64,000 nucleotides of DNA from Deinococcus yavapaiensis KR-236 (lineage in GTDB: Bacteria; Deinococcota; Deinococci; Deinococcales; Deinococcaceae). The position numbers and the translations under genes were made by a program. Of the stretch, positions 18,708 to 26,965 are shown piece by piece (within the stretch, counting starts at the first letter, position 1; each line of letters starts with the position of its first letter). The DNA is taken from contig NZ_QJSX01000004.1 in the NCBI RefSeq assembly GCF_003217515.1, positions 124,001-188,000 of the forward strand, given 5' to 3'. The notes beneath the pieces were generated by a model. It made no database searches, was not told the origin of the DNA, and was given only the letters and a program-made list of their open reading frames with translations.

Positions 18708-20753
18708 ATGCCGCAACCGGAGATTCTTTGGGACGCCTGGGGCGTTCCGCACGTCTACGCCGAGAACGACGCCGACGCCTTCCGCGGCCTCGGCTGGGGA
18801 CAGGCGCGCGCGCACGGTCGTCTGCTCGCCAAGCTCTACGCCCTCGCGCGCGGTGAGGCGGCGGCCGTTTGGGGCGAGAAGTACGCCGAGAGCGACCGCT
18901 TCATTCGCCGCTTCGGCATTCCGAGCTTCGCGAGCGCCTGGATCGAACGGCAGGATCCGGGAACGCTCGAAGCGATCGAGAGCTTCGTGGCGGGCGTCAA
19001 CGCCGCGTTTGCGGCGCATCCCGGCGCCTTGGACGACGAAGCGCGCTCGTTGCTGCCGATCACCGTGAACGACGTGTTCGCGCACGTCGGGCGGGTGTAC
19101 CTCGTGTACCTCACGCAACTCGGCCAGCGGCCCGCCGGGGAGGCATACAACGACCTTCTGCCCTACTCGACGATTCTGCCCGACGTGCAGGCGATGGGAA
19201 CGGGCATCGCGGGATCGAACGCTTGGGCTCTGTCGAAAACGCGCACGGCGAGCGGACGCGGCATGCTCCTCGCGAATCCTCACTTGTACTGGGGCGACTT
19301 CCACACTTTCTTCGAAGCGCACCTCGTCACGCCGAACACGAGCGTGTACGGCGTCGCTCAAGTCGGCTGGCCCGTGCTGCGGTACGGCTTCAATCGTCAC
19401 CTCGGATGGGCGCACACCGTCAACACCCTCAAAGGCTGGGACGCCTTCGAACTGAAGCTCGAAGGCGACGGGTACGTTCTCGACGGCGAGGTGACGCCCT
19501 TCGAGACGCACGAGGAGACGCTCAGGATCGGCGAGCGCGAAGAGACGCTCGTCGTGCGCCGCACCGCGCACGGACCCGTCGTGATCGACGAGGAGCATCG
19601 CAAGGTCGCCGTGCGCTGCGTCGGCTTTCAAGTCACGTCCATGAGCGGCTTGTTCGCGCAGTACTGGGCGATGGCGAACGCCCGCACGCACGCCGAGTTC
19701 GAAGCGGCCCTCGGGCGCGCAAGCAATCCGATGTTCAACGTCTTGTACGCCGACCGTGAGGGCCGCGCCGCCAGTTACTTCACGGGCTTCGTGCCGAGAC
19801 GCGCGGGCGGTACGTGGACGGATTGGGCGGGCACCTTGCGCGGCGACGACTCGGCGTTGATCTGGAACGAGACGCACGCCTTCGACGAGCTTCCTCGGGT
19901 CGTCGACCCGCCGTCGGGATTCGTGCAGAACGCCAACAATCCGCCTTGGCTCACGACCTTGCCCGCCGCGCTCACGAAGAGCGACTTTCCCGCGTACCTC
20001 GCGCCTTGGCTCGTCACGCCGCGAGAGGGGCGCAGCCTCAAGATGCTCGCCGCCCTCGAAGGCGTCTCCTTGGACGACGTCGTGCGCTGCACGTTCGACA
20101 CCACTTCCGAGACGGCCGAACGCCTCTTGCCGGACCTGCTCACGGCGGCGAGCACGTCCGACAGCGACGTCGTTCGCGAGGCGGCTCGCGTTTTGGGCGC
20201 TTGGGATCGCCGTTACGCCGAAGAAAGCGTCGGCGCCGACTTGTTCGCGCGTTGGCTCGTCCTCATGGCTCCCTCCAGGGATCTCGGCAACATCGCGGCC
20301 GAAGGCTGGACGTGGAACGACCCGACGAGCACGCCGCGAGGCCTCGCCGATCCCGACCGGGCCGTGCGCTGCCTGAAGCGGGCGGCCGCGTCGCTCTTCG
20401 CCGAGACGCGCACGTTGGAACGCCGCTGGGGAGACGTCACGCGCGCGCGGCGCGGCGCGCGCGAGGTTCCCGGGCACGGCCACCTCGACCCGTTCGGCGT
20501 CTTCCGCGTCTCGGGTTTCACGCGGTCGGGCGACGGGCGCTTCGACGTCGCGTTCGGAACGACGTACGTCGCCGCCGTGGAGTTCGCGGACCCCGTGCGG
20601 GCGAAGGTGCTGCTCGCGTACGGTAATTCTTCGCAGCCCGACTCGCCGCACAACGGCGATCAACTTTCCCTCTTCGCGCGCGGCGAGATGCGCGACGCCC
20701 TCCTCACCCGTGAGGACGTCGAGGCGAAGCTCGCCGAACGCGAGGTCTTGTAG
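18708..20753 (+). CDS. penicillin acylase family (Ntn-hydrolase) amidase
   Basis: 681 residues. The precursor is expected to self-cleave before Ser170 in GIAGSNAWAL, giving a small alpha chain (about 169 residues) and a large beta chain whose N-terminal Ser is the nucleophile. Further family signs are ANPHLYWGDFHTFFEAH, the FNRHLGWAHTVN segment and FVQNANNPPW. The family includes penicillin G acylases, AHL acylases and cephalosporin acylases, which hydrolyse amides of small acyl groups; substrate is undetermined. No signal peptide precedes EILWDAWGVPHVYAEN, whereas most relatives are exported. It is divergent from metG and leaderless by its TAAGCT box. Confidence 0.9.
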   Translation: MPQPEILWDAWGVPHVYAENDADAFRGLGWGQARAHGRLLAKLYALARGEAAAVWGEKYAESDRFIRRFGIPSFASAWIERQDPGTLEAIESFVAGVNAAFAAHPGALDDEARSLLPITVNDVFAHVGRVYLVYLTQLGQRPAGEAYNDLLPYSTILPDVQAMGTGIAGSNAWALSKTRTASGRGMLLANPHLYWGDFHTFFEAHLVTPNTSVYGVAQVGWPVLRYGFNRHLGWAHTVNTLKGWDAFELKLEGDGYVLDGEVTPFETHEETLRIGEREETLVVRRTAHGPVVIDEEHRKVAVRCVGFQVTSMSGLFAQYWAMANARTHAEFEAALGRASNPMFNVLYADREGRAASYFTGFVPRRAGGTWTDWAGTLRGDDSALIWNETHAFDELPRVVDPPSGFVQNANNPPWLTTLPAALTKSDFPAYLAPWLVTPREGRSLKMLAALEGVSLDDVVRCTFDTTSETAERLLPDLLTAASTSDSDVVREAARVLGAWDRRYAEESVGADLFARWLVLMAPSRDLGNIAAEGWTWNDPTSTPRGLADPDRAVRCLKRAAASLFAETRTLERRWGDVTRARRGAREVPGHGHLDPFGVFRVSGFTRSGDGRFDVAFGTTYVAAVEFADPVRAKVLLAYGNSSQPDSPHNGDQLSLFARGEMRDALLTREDVEAKLAEREVL

Positions 20754-20765
20754 CGGAGGTCTTTT

Positions 20766-21446
20766 GTGCGGTTCGCGATCTTGTCGGCCCTGTTGAGCAC
20801 GTCCGCCCTCGCCGTGAACGTTCCCGAGGTTCGCTCGCTCGGCTTTTCCGCCGACGGCGCGACCTACGCCTTCGAGACGGCGTGGACCGCCGACGGAAGC
20901 GGCTTTCCGTTCCGTGAACTCCACGTCCTCAACGTGGTGCCCAACACGTACGCCGCGCGCTTGCGCGTGGGCGGGCAAGCGTACGAAGGGAGGCAGGCGG
21001 CTTTGAACGCCGAGTACACCGTTCGGCGAACCCAGACGCTCGCGAAGTACGGAATCGGCGGAACGCGCGTCGGCACGGTCCTCTTCGACGCCGCCTTGCC
21101 GCAACCCCTCACGTACTTCGTTCCGCCGCCTGCCGTCACGGTGTCGCCGCGCCTCGGCGCGGTGCCCGTCACGGTTCGCTTGCGTGAAACGACCGTTCCG
21201 AACACCTGCCGCTTCACCGACGACGCTTCCGGGCGAACGAAGCCGGTGGGACTGCTGTTGACCGTCAACGGCCGCACCTTGCAAAAAGACACGGCCCTTC
21301 CCGCTGCGCGCAACTGCACGTACGGCTATCACCTCGGCGAGATCCGCGTGTGGAACGACCGCGTCGCCATCCTCGTGAGGCCGTTGACGCCCGGCTTCGA
21401 GGGCCCGGACGCCTTTCCGATCGTCGTGACGGGCCTCTGGCGCTGA
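20766..21446 (+). CDS. small secreted protein, tentatively DUF2259-like
   Basis: 226 residues including a signal peptide (MRFAILSALLSTSALA). The mature part begins NVPEVRSLGFSADGATYAFETAWT and has an Ala/Arg/Val-rich beta/alpha character. Cys residues at VPNTCRFTDD and ARNCTYGYHL could form a disulfide, consistent with export. The pattern 'sfG..GFS.DG..YAF' at the N-terminus is what I remember of DUF2259 predicted secreted proteins; I could not verify it. GTG 20766 has GGAGG 6 nt upstream and starts 12 nt after the acylase stop, so the two are probably cotranscribed. Confidence 0.75.
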   Translation: MRFAILSALLSTSALAVNVPEVRSLGFSADGATYAFETAWTADGSGFPFRELHVLNVVPNTYAARLRVGGQAYEGRQAALNAEYTVRRTQTLAKYGIGGTRVGTVLFDAALPQPLTYFVPPPAVTVSPRLGAVPVTVRLRETTVPNTCRFTDDASGRTKPVGLLLTVNGRTLQKDTALPAARNCTYGYHLGEIRVWNDRVAILVRPLTPGFEGPDAFPIVVTGLWR

Positions 21447-21452
21447 CGGCGC

Positions 21453-21497
21453 GTGCGAAGGCCCCCTCTGCCTTGAAGGCAGAGGGGGCCTTCGCAC
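21453..21497. terminator. bidirectional terminator
   Basis: A perfect 20-bp stem (arms 21453-21472 and 21478-21497) with loop TTGAA separates the convergent secreted-protein and thiolase genes. Confidence 0.88.
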
Positions 21498-21502
21498 GGG
21501 AT

Positions 21503-22696
21503 TTACGCCGAGTACGCTTCGAACACCGCCGCCGCGCCTTGACCGCCACCGACACACATCGTGACGATGCCGTAGCGACCGCCACGACGACGAAGTTCGT
21601 GCAGCAAGGTCGCGGCGAGCTTCGCGCCCGTCGCACCCTCGGGGTGGCCGAGGGCGATGGCGCCCCCGTTCACGTTGACCTTCTCGGGATCCATGCCAAG
21701 TTCGCGAATCACGGCGAGCGACTGCGACGCGAAGGCTTCGTTGAGCTCGACGAGGTCGATGTCGGCCATCGTGAGTCCCGCGAGCTTGAGGGCCTTGGGC
21801 ACCGCCGCGATCGGCCCCATTCCCATGATTTCAGGTGCCACGCCGCCCACTGCAAACGACACGAAGCGCCCGAGAGGCTTGAGGCCGAGTTCCTGCGCCT
21901 TGCGGCCGCTCATCACGACGGCGGCGGCGGCTCCGTCGCTGTACGGACTGGAGTTGCCCGCCGTGACGGAACCTTTGGCGTTGAAGGCGGGGCGAAGCTT
22001 GCCGAGGGCTTCGAGGTTCGTGTCGCGGCGCACGAGCTCGTCGTGCTCGAACATCACGGTTTCCTGCGTGACCTTGCCGTTCTTGACCTTGTCCACGCGC
22101 ACGGGGACGGGCACGATTTCCTCTTGGAACCGGCCCGCGTCCTGTGCCGCCGCCGCCTTCTGGTGGCTGCGGTACGCGAACTCGTCTTGCTCTTCGCGGG
22201 ACACGCCGTACTGCTGAGCGACGTTCTCGGCGGTGAGGCCCATGCTCATGTACGCGCCGGGACGCTCGTCAACGAGGCCGGGATTCGGCGAGAAGACGTT
22301 GCCCGTCTGCGGCACCATGGTCATGCTCTCCAAGCCGCCCGCGACGATCACGTCGTTCCACCCCGCGCGGATGTTCGCCGCCGCTTGCGCGATCGTTTGA
22401 AGGCCCGACGAGCAAAAGCGGTTCACGGTCACGCCTGCGACCTCGTCGGGCAAGCCCGCGCGCAGCCCGACGAGGCGCGCGACGTTGAGGCCCTGCTCGG
22501 CTTCCGGGAAAGCGCAGCCCAGCACGAGGTCCTCGACGAGGGCGGGGTCGATGCCCGCGCGGCTCACGGCTTCACGCACGGCGAGCGCGGCGAGTTCGTC
22601 CGAGCGGGTGTTGGCGAGGGTTCCTTTGATGCCGCGTCCGACCGGCGTGCGAACGGCGGACACGATCACGGCGTCGTTGTCTTGGAATTGCGTCAT
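21503..22696 (-). CDS. acetyl-CoA acyltransferase (thiolase)
   Basis: 397 residues. It performs the last step of beta-oxidation, thiolytic cleavage of 3-ketoacyl-CoA. The acyl-accepting Cys95 is in NRFCSSGLQ. His351 (GHPEGATGA) and Cys381 (MCVGGGQGAA) complete the active site. It lies 49 nt downstream of the multifunctional hydratase/dehydrogenase gene on the same strand. A FadR-type palindrome (22711-22725) sits just upstream of its RBS (AGAGGAC). The pairing mirrors fadB-fadA or fadN-fadA organisation; I leave the symbol open because fadA naming differs between lineages. Confidence 0.95.
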   Translation of the reverse strand: MTQFQDNDAVIVSAVRTPVGRGIKGTLANTRSDELAALAVREAVSRAGIDPALVEDLVLGCAFPEAEQGLNVARLVGLRAGLPDEVAGVTVNRFCSSGLQTIAQAAANIRAGWNDVIVAGGLESMTMVPQTGNVFSPNPGLVDERPGAYMSMGLTAENVAQQYGVSREEQDEFAYRSHQKAAAAQDAGRFQEEIVPVPVRVDKVKNGKVTQETVMFEHDELVRRDTNLEALGKLRPAFNAKGSVTAGNSSPYSDGAAAAVVMSGRKAQELGLKPLGRFVSFAVGGVAPEIMGMGPIAAVPKALKLAGLTMADIDLVELNEAFASQSLAVIRELGMDPEKVNVNGGAIALGHPEGATGAKLAATLLHELRRRGGRYGIVTMCVGGGQGAAAVFEAYSA

Positions 22697-22710
22697 GTTC
22701 GTCCTCTAGT

Positions 22711-22725
22711 TTGAACCAAGTTCAA
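22711..22725. promoter_or_regulatory. FadR-type operator before the thiolase gene
   Basis: TTGAACCAAGTTCAA is a perfect 6-3-6 palindrome. It fits TTGNACYNRGTNCAA, the site I recall for the TetR-family FadR of Thermus thermophilus. It lies 14 nt upstream of the thiolase ATG in the 49-nt gap between the two beta-oxidation genes. Confidence 0.8.
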
Positions 22726-22745
22726 GAAGTCTGCCGTGGCGGAAG

Positions 22746-25121
22746 TCAGTTTCTCAGCGGCTTGCCGGTCTTGAGCATGTGCGCGATGCGCTCTTGGGTC
22801 TTGCGCTTGCCCGTCAGGGTGAGGAACGCTTCGCGCTCGAGGTCGAGAAGGTGCTGCTCGCTCACCTTCGCCGTGCGGGAAACGTGGTTGCCGCCCGACA
22901 AAATCTTGGCGATCATGAGGCCGATCTCGCGGTCGTACTCGCTGATCTGCCCGCCCATCAGCATGCCGTAGAGGGCGGCCTTGACGGCGGCGACGCCCTG
23001 CTCGCCCATGACGGGAATGTCGGTGCGCATGACAGGCTGGACGTAATCGGGCGCGAGTTCGAGCACCTTGCGCTTCGCGTCGTCGATGAGGCGATCTCTG
23101 TTCATGGAGATGTCGTCGGAGGCGCGCAGGAAGCCCAACTTGCGCGCTTCGTGCGCGGACGTGCTGACCTTGGCGGTGCCGATGAGCTCGAAGGCGCGTT
23201 GCACGGCGGGCATGAGGTTCTGACCGCTCGGAAGCCCGTCGGTGAAGCGCAGCAGCATCTCTTTCGTGCCGCCTCCGCCGGGAATGAGGCCGACGCCGAC
23301 TTCCACGAGGCCCGTGTACAACTCGGCGCTCGCTTGCACGTGGTCGGCGTGCAACGCCATCTCGCAGCCTCCGCCGAGGGTGAGGCCGAAGGGCGCGACG
23401 ACCGTGGGGTGCGGACTGAAGCGCATGGACGTCGTGGCCTTCTGGAAGGCGCGGATGCCCAAGTCGATGTCGTCGAAGTCGCCGTCCTGGGCTTGCATGA
23501 GGATCAACGCGAGGTTGGCGCCCGCGCTGAAATTCTCGCCTTGGTTCCCGACGACGAGGCCCGCGTACCCGAGTTCCTGCACGGCTTTGTGCGCCGCGAA
23601 GACCATCTGCACGGCGTCCTCGCCCAAAGCGTTCATCTTCGCGTGGAACTCCAAGAGCAGCACGCCGTCGCCGATGTCGAGGACGCTCGCGCCGGGCTTG
23701 CTCCTCACGACCTTCGTGGCGTCCTTCTTGAGGTCCTTGAGGACGAGGTACGGCGCCTCGTAGGACGAGACGGTACCGCTCGGCGTCAAGACGGTGTCGT
23801 CTTGGTAGAACTTGTCGCGACCGCTCGCCTTGAAGCTTTGCAGAATCGGCGGCAGCTCGTAGCCGTACATTTCCAGGAAGTGGATGACGTTTTGCACGCC
23901 GAGGACGTCCATCGTCTCGAACGGCCCTTGTTCCCACGCGAAGCCCCACTTCAGCGCGTTGTCGATGTCCACGATCGAGTTGGACACCACGCCCGCCATC
24001 TTGGCGGCGTACCACAAGTAGTCGCGCATGAGGCCTTGCACGAACTCGCCTTCGGGTCCTTGCAACGCGAGGATCTTCGAGACGCGCTCGTTGAGGGGCA
24101 GATTCCTCAGGCCTTCGAGGGCGGCGAGGCGCACCTTGCCCTTGTCCTCGTACTCGAACGTCCGGAGGTTCAGCGTGAGGATGGTGCTCTTGCCGCCCGC
24201 GCCCTTCACGCGCTTGTAGAAGCCCGCGCCCGTCTTCTCGCCGAGCAGCTTGCGCTGTTCGACCATCTCGACGAGGAAGCCCGGCAAGGTGAAGTCCTCG
24301 TCGGGCGGCGTGACCTTCTGCAGGTCGTTGGCGACGTGCGAGATGATATCGAGGCCCGAGAGGTCCGCCGTGCGGAAGGTCGCGCTCTTCGCCCGCCCGA
24401 GGATCGGACCGGTGAGAACGTCGACGACGTCGGGCGTGAGGCCCGTCTTCTCCATCCAGTTCATCGCGCGGACGATGCCGTAGACGCCGATGCGGTTGGC
24501 GACGAAGCCCGGCACGTCGTTCGCGATCACGATGCCCTTACCGAGGTGCACGTCGCCGAACTCGCGGAACGCCTCGATCACTTCGGGCGCGGTCTCGGAC
24601 GTCGGAATGACTTCGAGGAGGTGCAGGTAGCGCGGCGGGTTGAAGAAGTGCGCGCCGACGAAGCGTCGGCGAAAGTCCTGGCCGCGCCCCTCGATTTGCA
24701 GGTGCATCGGGATGCCGCTGGAGTTGCTGGAGATGATCGCCGTCTTCTTCGCGACGCTTTCGACGCGCTCCCACAAGGTGCGCTTCGCGTCGAGCTTCTC
24801 GATGATCGCCTCGACAATCCAGTCGGCGTCCCTCAGCTTGTCGAAATCGTCCTCGAGGTTCCCGGTCGTGATGAGGGCCGCGTCCGCCTTGTCCATGAAC
24901 GCGGCGGGACTCGCCTTCAGAGCGCGTTCGAGGCCGCCCTTCGAGGCGGCGCTTCGGTCTTTGGCGTCGGGCAGGACGATGTCGAGCAGCAACGTCGGAA
25001 TGCCCGCGTTGGCGAGTTGCGCGGCGATGGCGGCGCCCATGGTGCCCGCGCCGATCACGGCGGCCTTCTGGATGCGCGTCGGTCGCTTGACCGTCACGGG
25101 TGAAGGAGCGGTTTGCGTCAT
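22746..25121 (-). CDS. 3-hydroxyacyl-CoA dehydrogenase / enoyl-CoA hydratase fusion (FadN-type)
   Basis: 791 residues. The N-terminal NAD-binding motif is AVIGAGTMGAAIAAQLANAG, followed by the dehydrogenase C-terminal domains (NDVPGFVANRIGVYG). The crotonase domain comes last, with the oxyanion-hole segments VGNQGENFSAGANL and PFGLTLGGGCEMALHAD and then VGLIPGGGGTKEM. This dehydrogenase-first order is that of FadN of Bacillus rather than E. coli FadB. It carries out hydration and oxidation of enoyl-CoA in beta-oxidation. The start is ATG 25121 with GGAGG 8 nt upstream. Promoter and operator are at 25147-25189. Confidence 0.95.
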   Translation of the reverse strand: MTQTAPSPVTVKRPTRIQKAAVIGAGTMGAAIAAQLANAGIPTLLLDIVLPDAKDRSAASKGGLERALKASPAAFMDKADAALITTGNLEDDFDKLRDADWIVEAIIEKLDAKRTLWERVESVAKKTAIISSNSSGIPMHLQIEGRGQDFRRRFVGAHFFNPPRYLHLLEVIPTSETAPEVIEAFREFGDVHLGKGIVIANDVPGFVANRIGVYGIVRAMNWMEKTGLTPDVVDVLTGPILGRAKSATFRTADLSGLDIISHVANDLQKVTPPDEDFTLPGFLVEMVEQRKLLGEKTGAGFYKRVKGAGGKSTILTLNLRTFEYEDKGKVRLAALEGLRNLPLNERVSKILALQGPEGEFVQGLMRDYLWYAAKMAGVVSNSIVDIDNALKWGFAWEQGPFETMDVLGVQNVIHFLEMYGYELPPILQSFKASGRDKFYQDDTVLTPSGTVSSYEAPYLVLKDLKKDATKVVRSKPGASVLDIGDGVLLLEFHAKMNALGEDAVQMVFAAHKAVQELGYAGLVVGNQGENFSAGANLALILMQAQDGDFDDIDLGIRAFQKATTSMRFSPHPTVVAPFGLTLGGGCEMALHADHVQASAELYTGLVEVGVGLIPGGGGTKEMLLRFTDGLPSGQNLMPAVQRAFELIGTAKVSTSAHEARKLGFLRASDDISMNRDRLIDDAKRKVLELAPDYVQPVMRTDIPVMGEQGVAAVKAALYGMLMGGQISEYDREIGLMIAKILSGGNHVSRTAKVSEQHLLDLEREAFLTLTGKRKTQERIAHMLKTGKPLRN

Positions 25122-25146
25122 GCTGAAAACCTCCGGAAGGTGAAAA

Positions 25147-25161
25147 TTGAACCGAGTTCAA
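25147..25161. promoter_or_regulatory. FadR-type operator before the hydroxyacyl-CoA dehydrogenase gene
   Basis: TTGAACCGAGTTCAA, a 6-3-6 palindrome, matches the same consensus as the site at 22711. Its first base is the last base of the -10 box, so bound repressor would cover the transcription start. It is expected to be released by long-chain acyl-CoA. Confidence 0.85.
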
Positions 25162-25189
25162 GTATGGAGGTCGAACGGATGTTTGGCAA
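25161..25189 (-). promoter_or_regulatory. promoter of the beta-oxidation gene pair
   Basis: The minus-strand -35 TTGCCA (25184-25189) and -10 CATACT (25161-25166) are separated by exactly 17 bp. The FadR-type operator begins at the last base of the -10. Confidence 0.75.
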
Positions 25190-25258
25190 GGGCGGACGCT
25201 ACGGACCTTCGCCGCGCCCTGCGCCAAGAGGCGGATGCCGCCGCACGGACCGAGGAAC

Positions 25259-25264
25259 TACAGT
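25259..25264 (+). promoter_or_regulatory. -10 box for the leaderless SET-domain gene
   Basis: TACAGT ends 5 nt before ATG 25270, with no properly spaced RBS. Confidence 0.45.
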
Positions 25265-25269
25265 CGGGC

Positions 25270-25668
25270 ATGACCTACGTCACGCAACCCACCACGATGT
25301 GGTTCGACCGCCGCCTCGTGATGCGCCCCTCGCGCATTCACGGCATCGGAACCTTCGCGACCGACGACATCCACGAAGGTGAACTGCTTGTCCTCGTCAC
25401 CGGCGGCCTCGTGTACACGCCGGAAGCGGCGCAGCGCGGCAGTTCCGAACTCGCGGGCGAGCTTTACAACGAGGACGTCTTGCCCAACGGGCAGCGCATC
25501 TTGACCCCGAAGGTCTTTCACTACTACATCAATCACTCGGACGAGCCGAACGCCGTCGACGTGACGCGCCACCCGTCCTCGACGCAGTACGTGGCCGCCC
25601 GCCCCATCCTCGCCGGTGAGGAGATCACGGCGAGCTACCTGGACTCCGAGGAGTCGGGCCGCCCGTGA
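25270..25668 (+). CDS. SET-domain protein (predicted protein lysine methyltransferase)
   Basis: 132 residues, essentially a stand-alone SET domain. The SAM-binding N-flank is SRIHGIGTFATDDIHEGELL at about 19-38. The NHS-type knot reads YINHSDEPNAVDV. The catalytic C-flank is GEEITASYLD. Small bacterial SET proteins are thought to methylate protein lysines, but few substrates are known. ATG 25270 is chosen from the TACAGT box 5 nt upstream; the frame is open further upstream without a plausible start signal. It is divergent from the beta-oxidation operon, about 80 nt from its promoter. Confidence 0.82.
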   Translation: MTYVTQPTTMWFDRRLVMRPSRIHGIGTFATDDIHEGELLVLVTGGLVYTPEAAQRGSSELAGELYNEDVLPNGQRILTPKVFHYYINHSDEPNAVDVTRHPSSTQYVAARPILAGEEITASYLDSEESGRP

Positions 25669-25811
25669 CGACCGCGCCGGTAACGGAAGATACAGGGTGA
25701 GATCGCCTCGCAAGGCCGCCCGGACTCGAGCGGAGCTGGCGGCACTGCTATCTAGCCGTTCGGTGCCGAGATCTTCAACGATCACGTGCTCTACCCGACT
25801 GGCCTGACAAG

Positions 25812-25831
25812 CGCGTTTACTAACGCGTTTT
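25812..25831 (+). terminator. intrinsic terminator after the SET gene
   Basis: CGCGTT-TACT-AACGCG is followed by TTTT. It lies 144 nt after the SET stop codon and before the M42 peptidase promoter. Confidence 0.65.
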
Positions 25832-25869
25832 AAGCAAGCGCGCATGGTCAACGCCCGCACGAAGGCGAG

Positions 25870-25875
25870 TAGAGT
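25870..25875 (+). promoter_or_regulatory. -10 box for the leaderless M42 peptidase gene
   Basis: TAGAGT ends 6 nt before ATG 25882. No RBS is present. Confidence 0.5.
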
Positions 25876-25881
25876 ACCGCC

Positions 25882-26961
25882 ATGCCAACCCTGCTCGGAC
25901 ACCTTCAAGCGCTTGTCGAACTCACCGGTCCCAGTGGCAGCGAGGAAGACGTCGTGAAGTACCTCGCCAAAGAAGCCCTCGACCTCGCCGACACCGTCGA
26001 AGTCGACGCGTTCGGTAACGTCCACGCCGTGAAGAGGGCCGAACGCGAAGATGCCCGCACCCTTCTGATCGCCGCGCACACCGACGAAATCGGCTTTCGC
26101 GTCAAGACCATCGAGCCCAGCGGCTTTCTCAGGCTCGAAAAGGTCGGGGGCAGCGACGACCGCATCCTGCCCGCCCAACGCGTCTGGATTCGCACCCGCG
26201 AAGGCAAGCTTCTCGGCGTCATCGGCACGAAGAGCGCCCACCTCCTCACGGACGCCGACCGCGTGCGCGTCACTCCGTACACCGAGCTTTACGTGGACGT
26301 CGGCGCCGAGTCGAGCGAAGCCGTGCGGGCCATGGGCATCCGTGTGGGCGATCCGGTCGGATTTCAAGGAGAACTCGCCGAGCTCGGGCGCGGCACGGGC
26401 CGCTACACCGCGCACGCCCTCGACGACCGCGCGGGTTGCGCCGTCCTCCTCGCGTTGCTGGAGCGCTACCGGGACACGCCACCGCCCGTGACCCTCGTCG
26501 TCGCCTTCACCACCCAAGAGGAAGTCGGTCTTCGCGGCGCGCAGAACGTCGCGCGCCGACATCGACCGGACGTCGCGCTCGCCCTCGACATGACGGCCGT
26601 CGACGACACACCCGAGGTGAAGACCAAGCACCTTCGACTCGGCCAAGGGCCCGCCGTCAAGGTGATGGACATGTCCACGCTCTCCCATCCCGCCGTGCGC
26701 CGCGGCCTCGACCTCGCCGCCGACCACCTGAAGCTTCCCGTGCAACACGAACTCCTCAAAGGCATCGGCACCGACGCGGGCGCTTTGCAGTACGCGGGCG
26801 CAGGCACGCCCGCCGGAGCGGTCTCCGTCGGGAACCGCTACACGCACTCGCCCGTCGAGGTCCTCGACCTCGCCGACCTTCAAGGAGCGCTCGACCTTTT
26901 GCACGCCTTCGCGGACGCCCTGCCCAGCCTCGACCTTCGCTTCGTGAATTTGGAAGAATGA
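25882..26961 (+). CDS. M42-family metallo-aminopeptidase
   Basis: 359 residues, the usual size of M42 (glutamyl aminopeptidase/TET-type) enzymes. The two-metal site is visible: His66 and Asp68 (AAHTDEIGF), the bridging Asp181 (ALDDRAGCAV), the catalytic Glu pair 213-214 (TTQEEVGLRGA), Asp236 (ALDMTAV) and a late His in NRYTHSPVE. It trims N-terminal residues from peptides in the cytoplasm, often as a dodecameric TET shell. Relatives have been called endoglucanases in error. A GTG-start gene follows after 4 nt, so the two are cotranscribed. Confidence 0.93.
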   Translation: MPTLLGHLQALVELTGPSGSEEDVVKYLAKEALDLADTVEVDAFGNVHAVKRAEREDARTLLIAAHTDEIGFRVKTIEPSGFLRLEKVGGSDDRILPAQRVWIRTREGKLLGVIGTKSAHLLTDADRVRVTPYTELYVDVGAESSEAVRAMGIRVGDPVGFQGELAELGRGTGRYTAHALDDRAGCAVLLALLERYRDTPPPVTLVVAFTTQEEVGLRGAQNVARRHRPDVALALDMTAVDDTPEVKTKHLRLGQGPAVKVMDMSTLSHPAVRRGLDLAADHLKLPVQHELLKGIGTDAGALQYAGAGTPAGAVSVGNRYTHSPVEVLDLADLQGALDLLHAFADALPSLDLRFVNLEE

Positions 26962-26965
26962 CGTC

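Larger units (their letters stand above)
25669..25881. other. intergenic region with a possible gene remnant
   Basis: The frame from about 25761 to 25832 reads FGAEIFNDHVLYPTG and continues to a TAA within the terminator stem. It has protein-like residue content but is preceded in frame by TAG and has no start. It may be the 3' scrap of a lost gene. The region also holds the terminator at 25812 and the M42 peptidase -10 box. Confidence 0.3.

Noticed and set aside
25669..25881. tRNA or attachment-site-like element
   Set aside because: I looked for cloverleaf arms and CCA ends and found none; the hairpin there has a T-tract and is a terminator.
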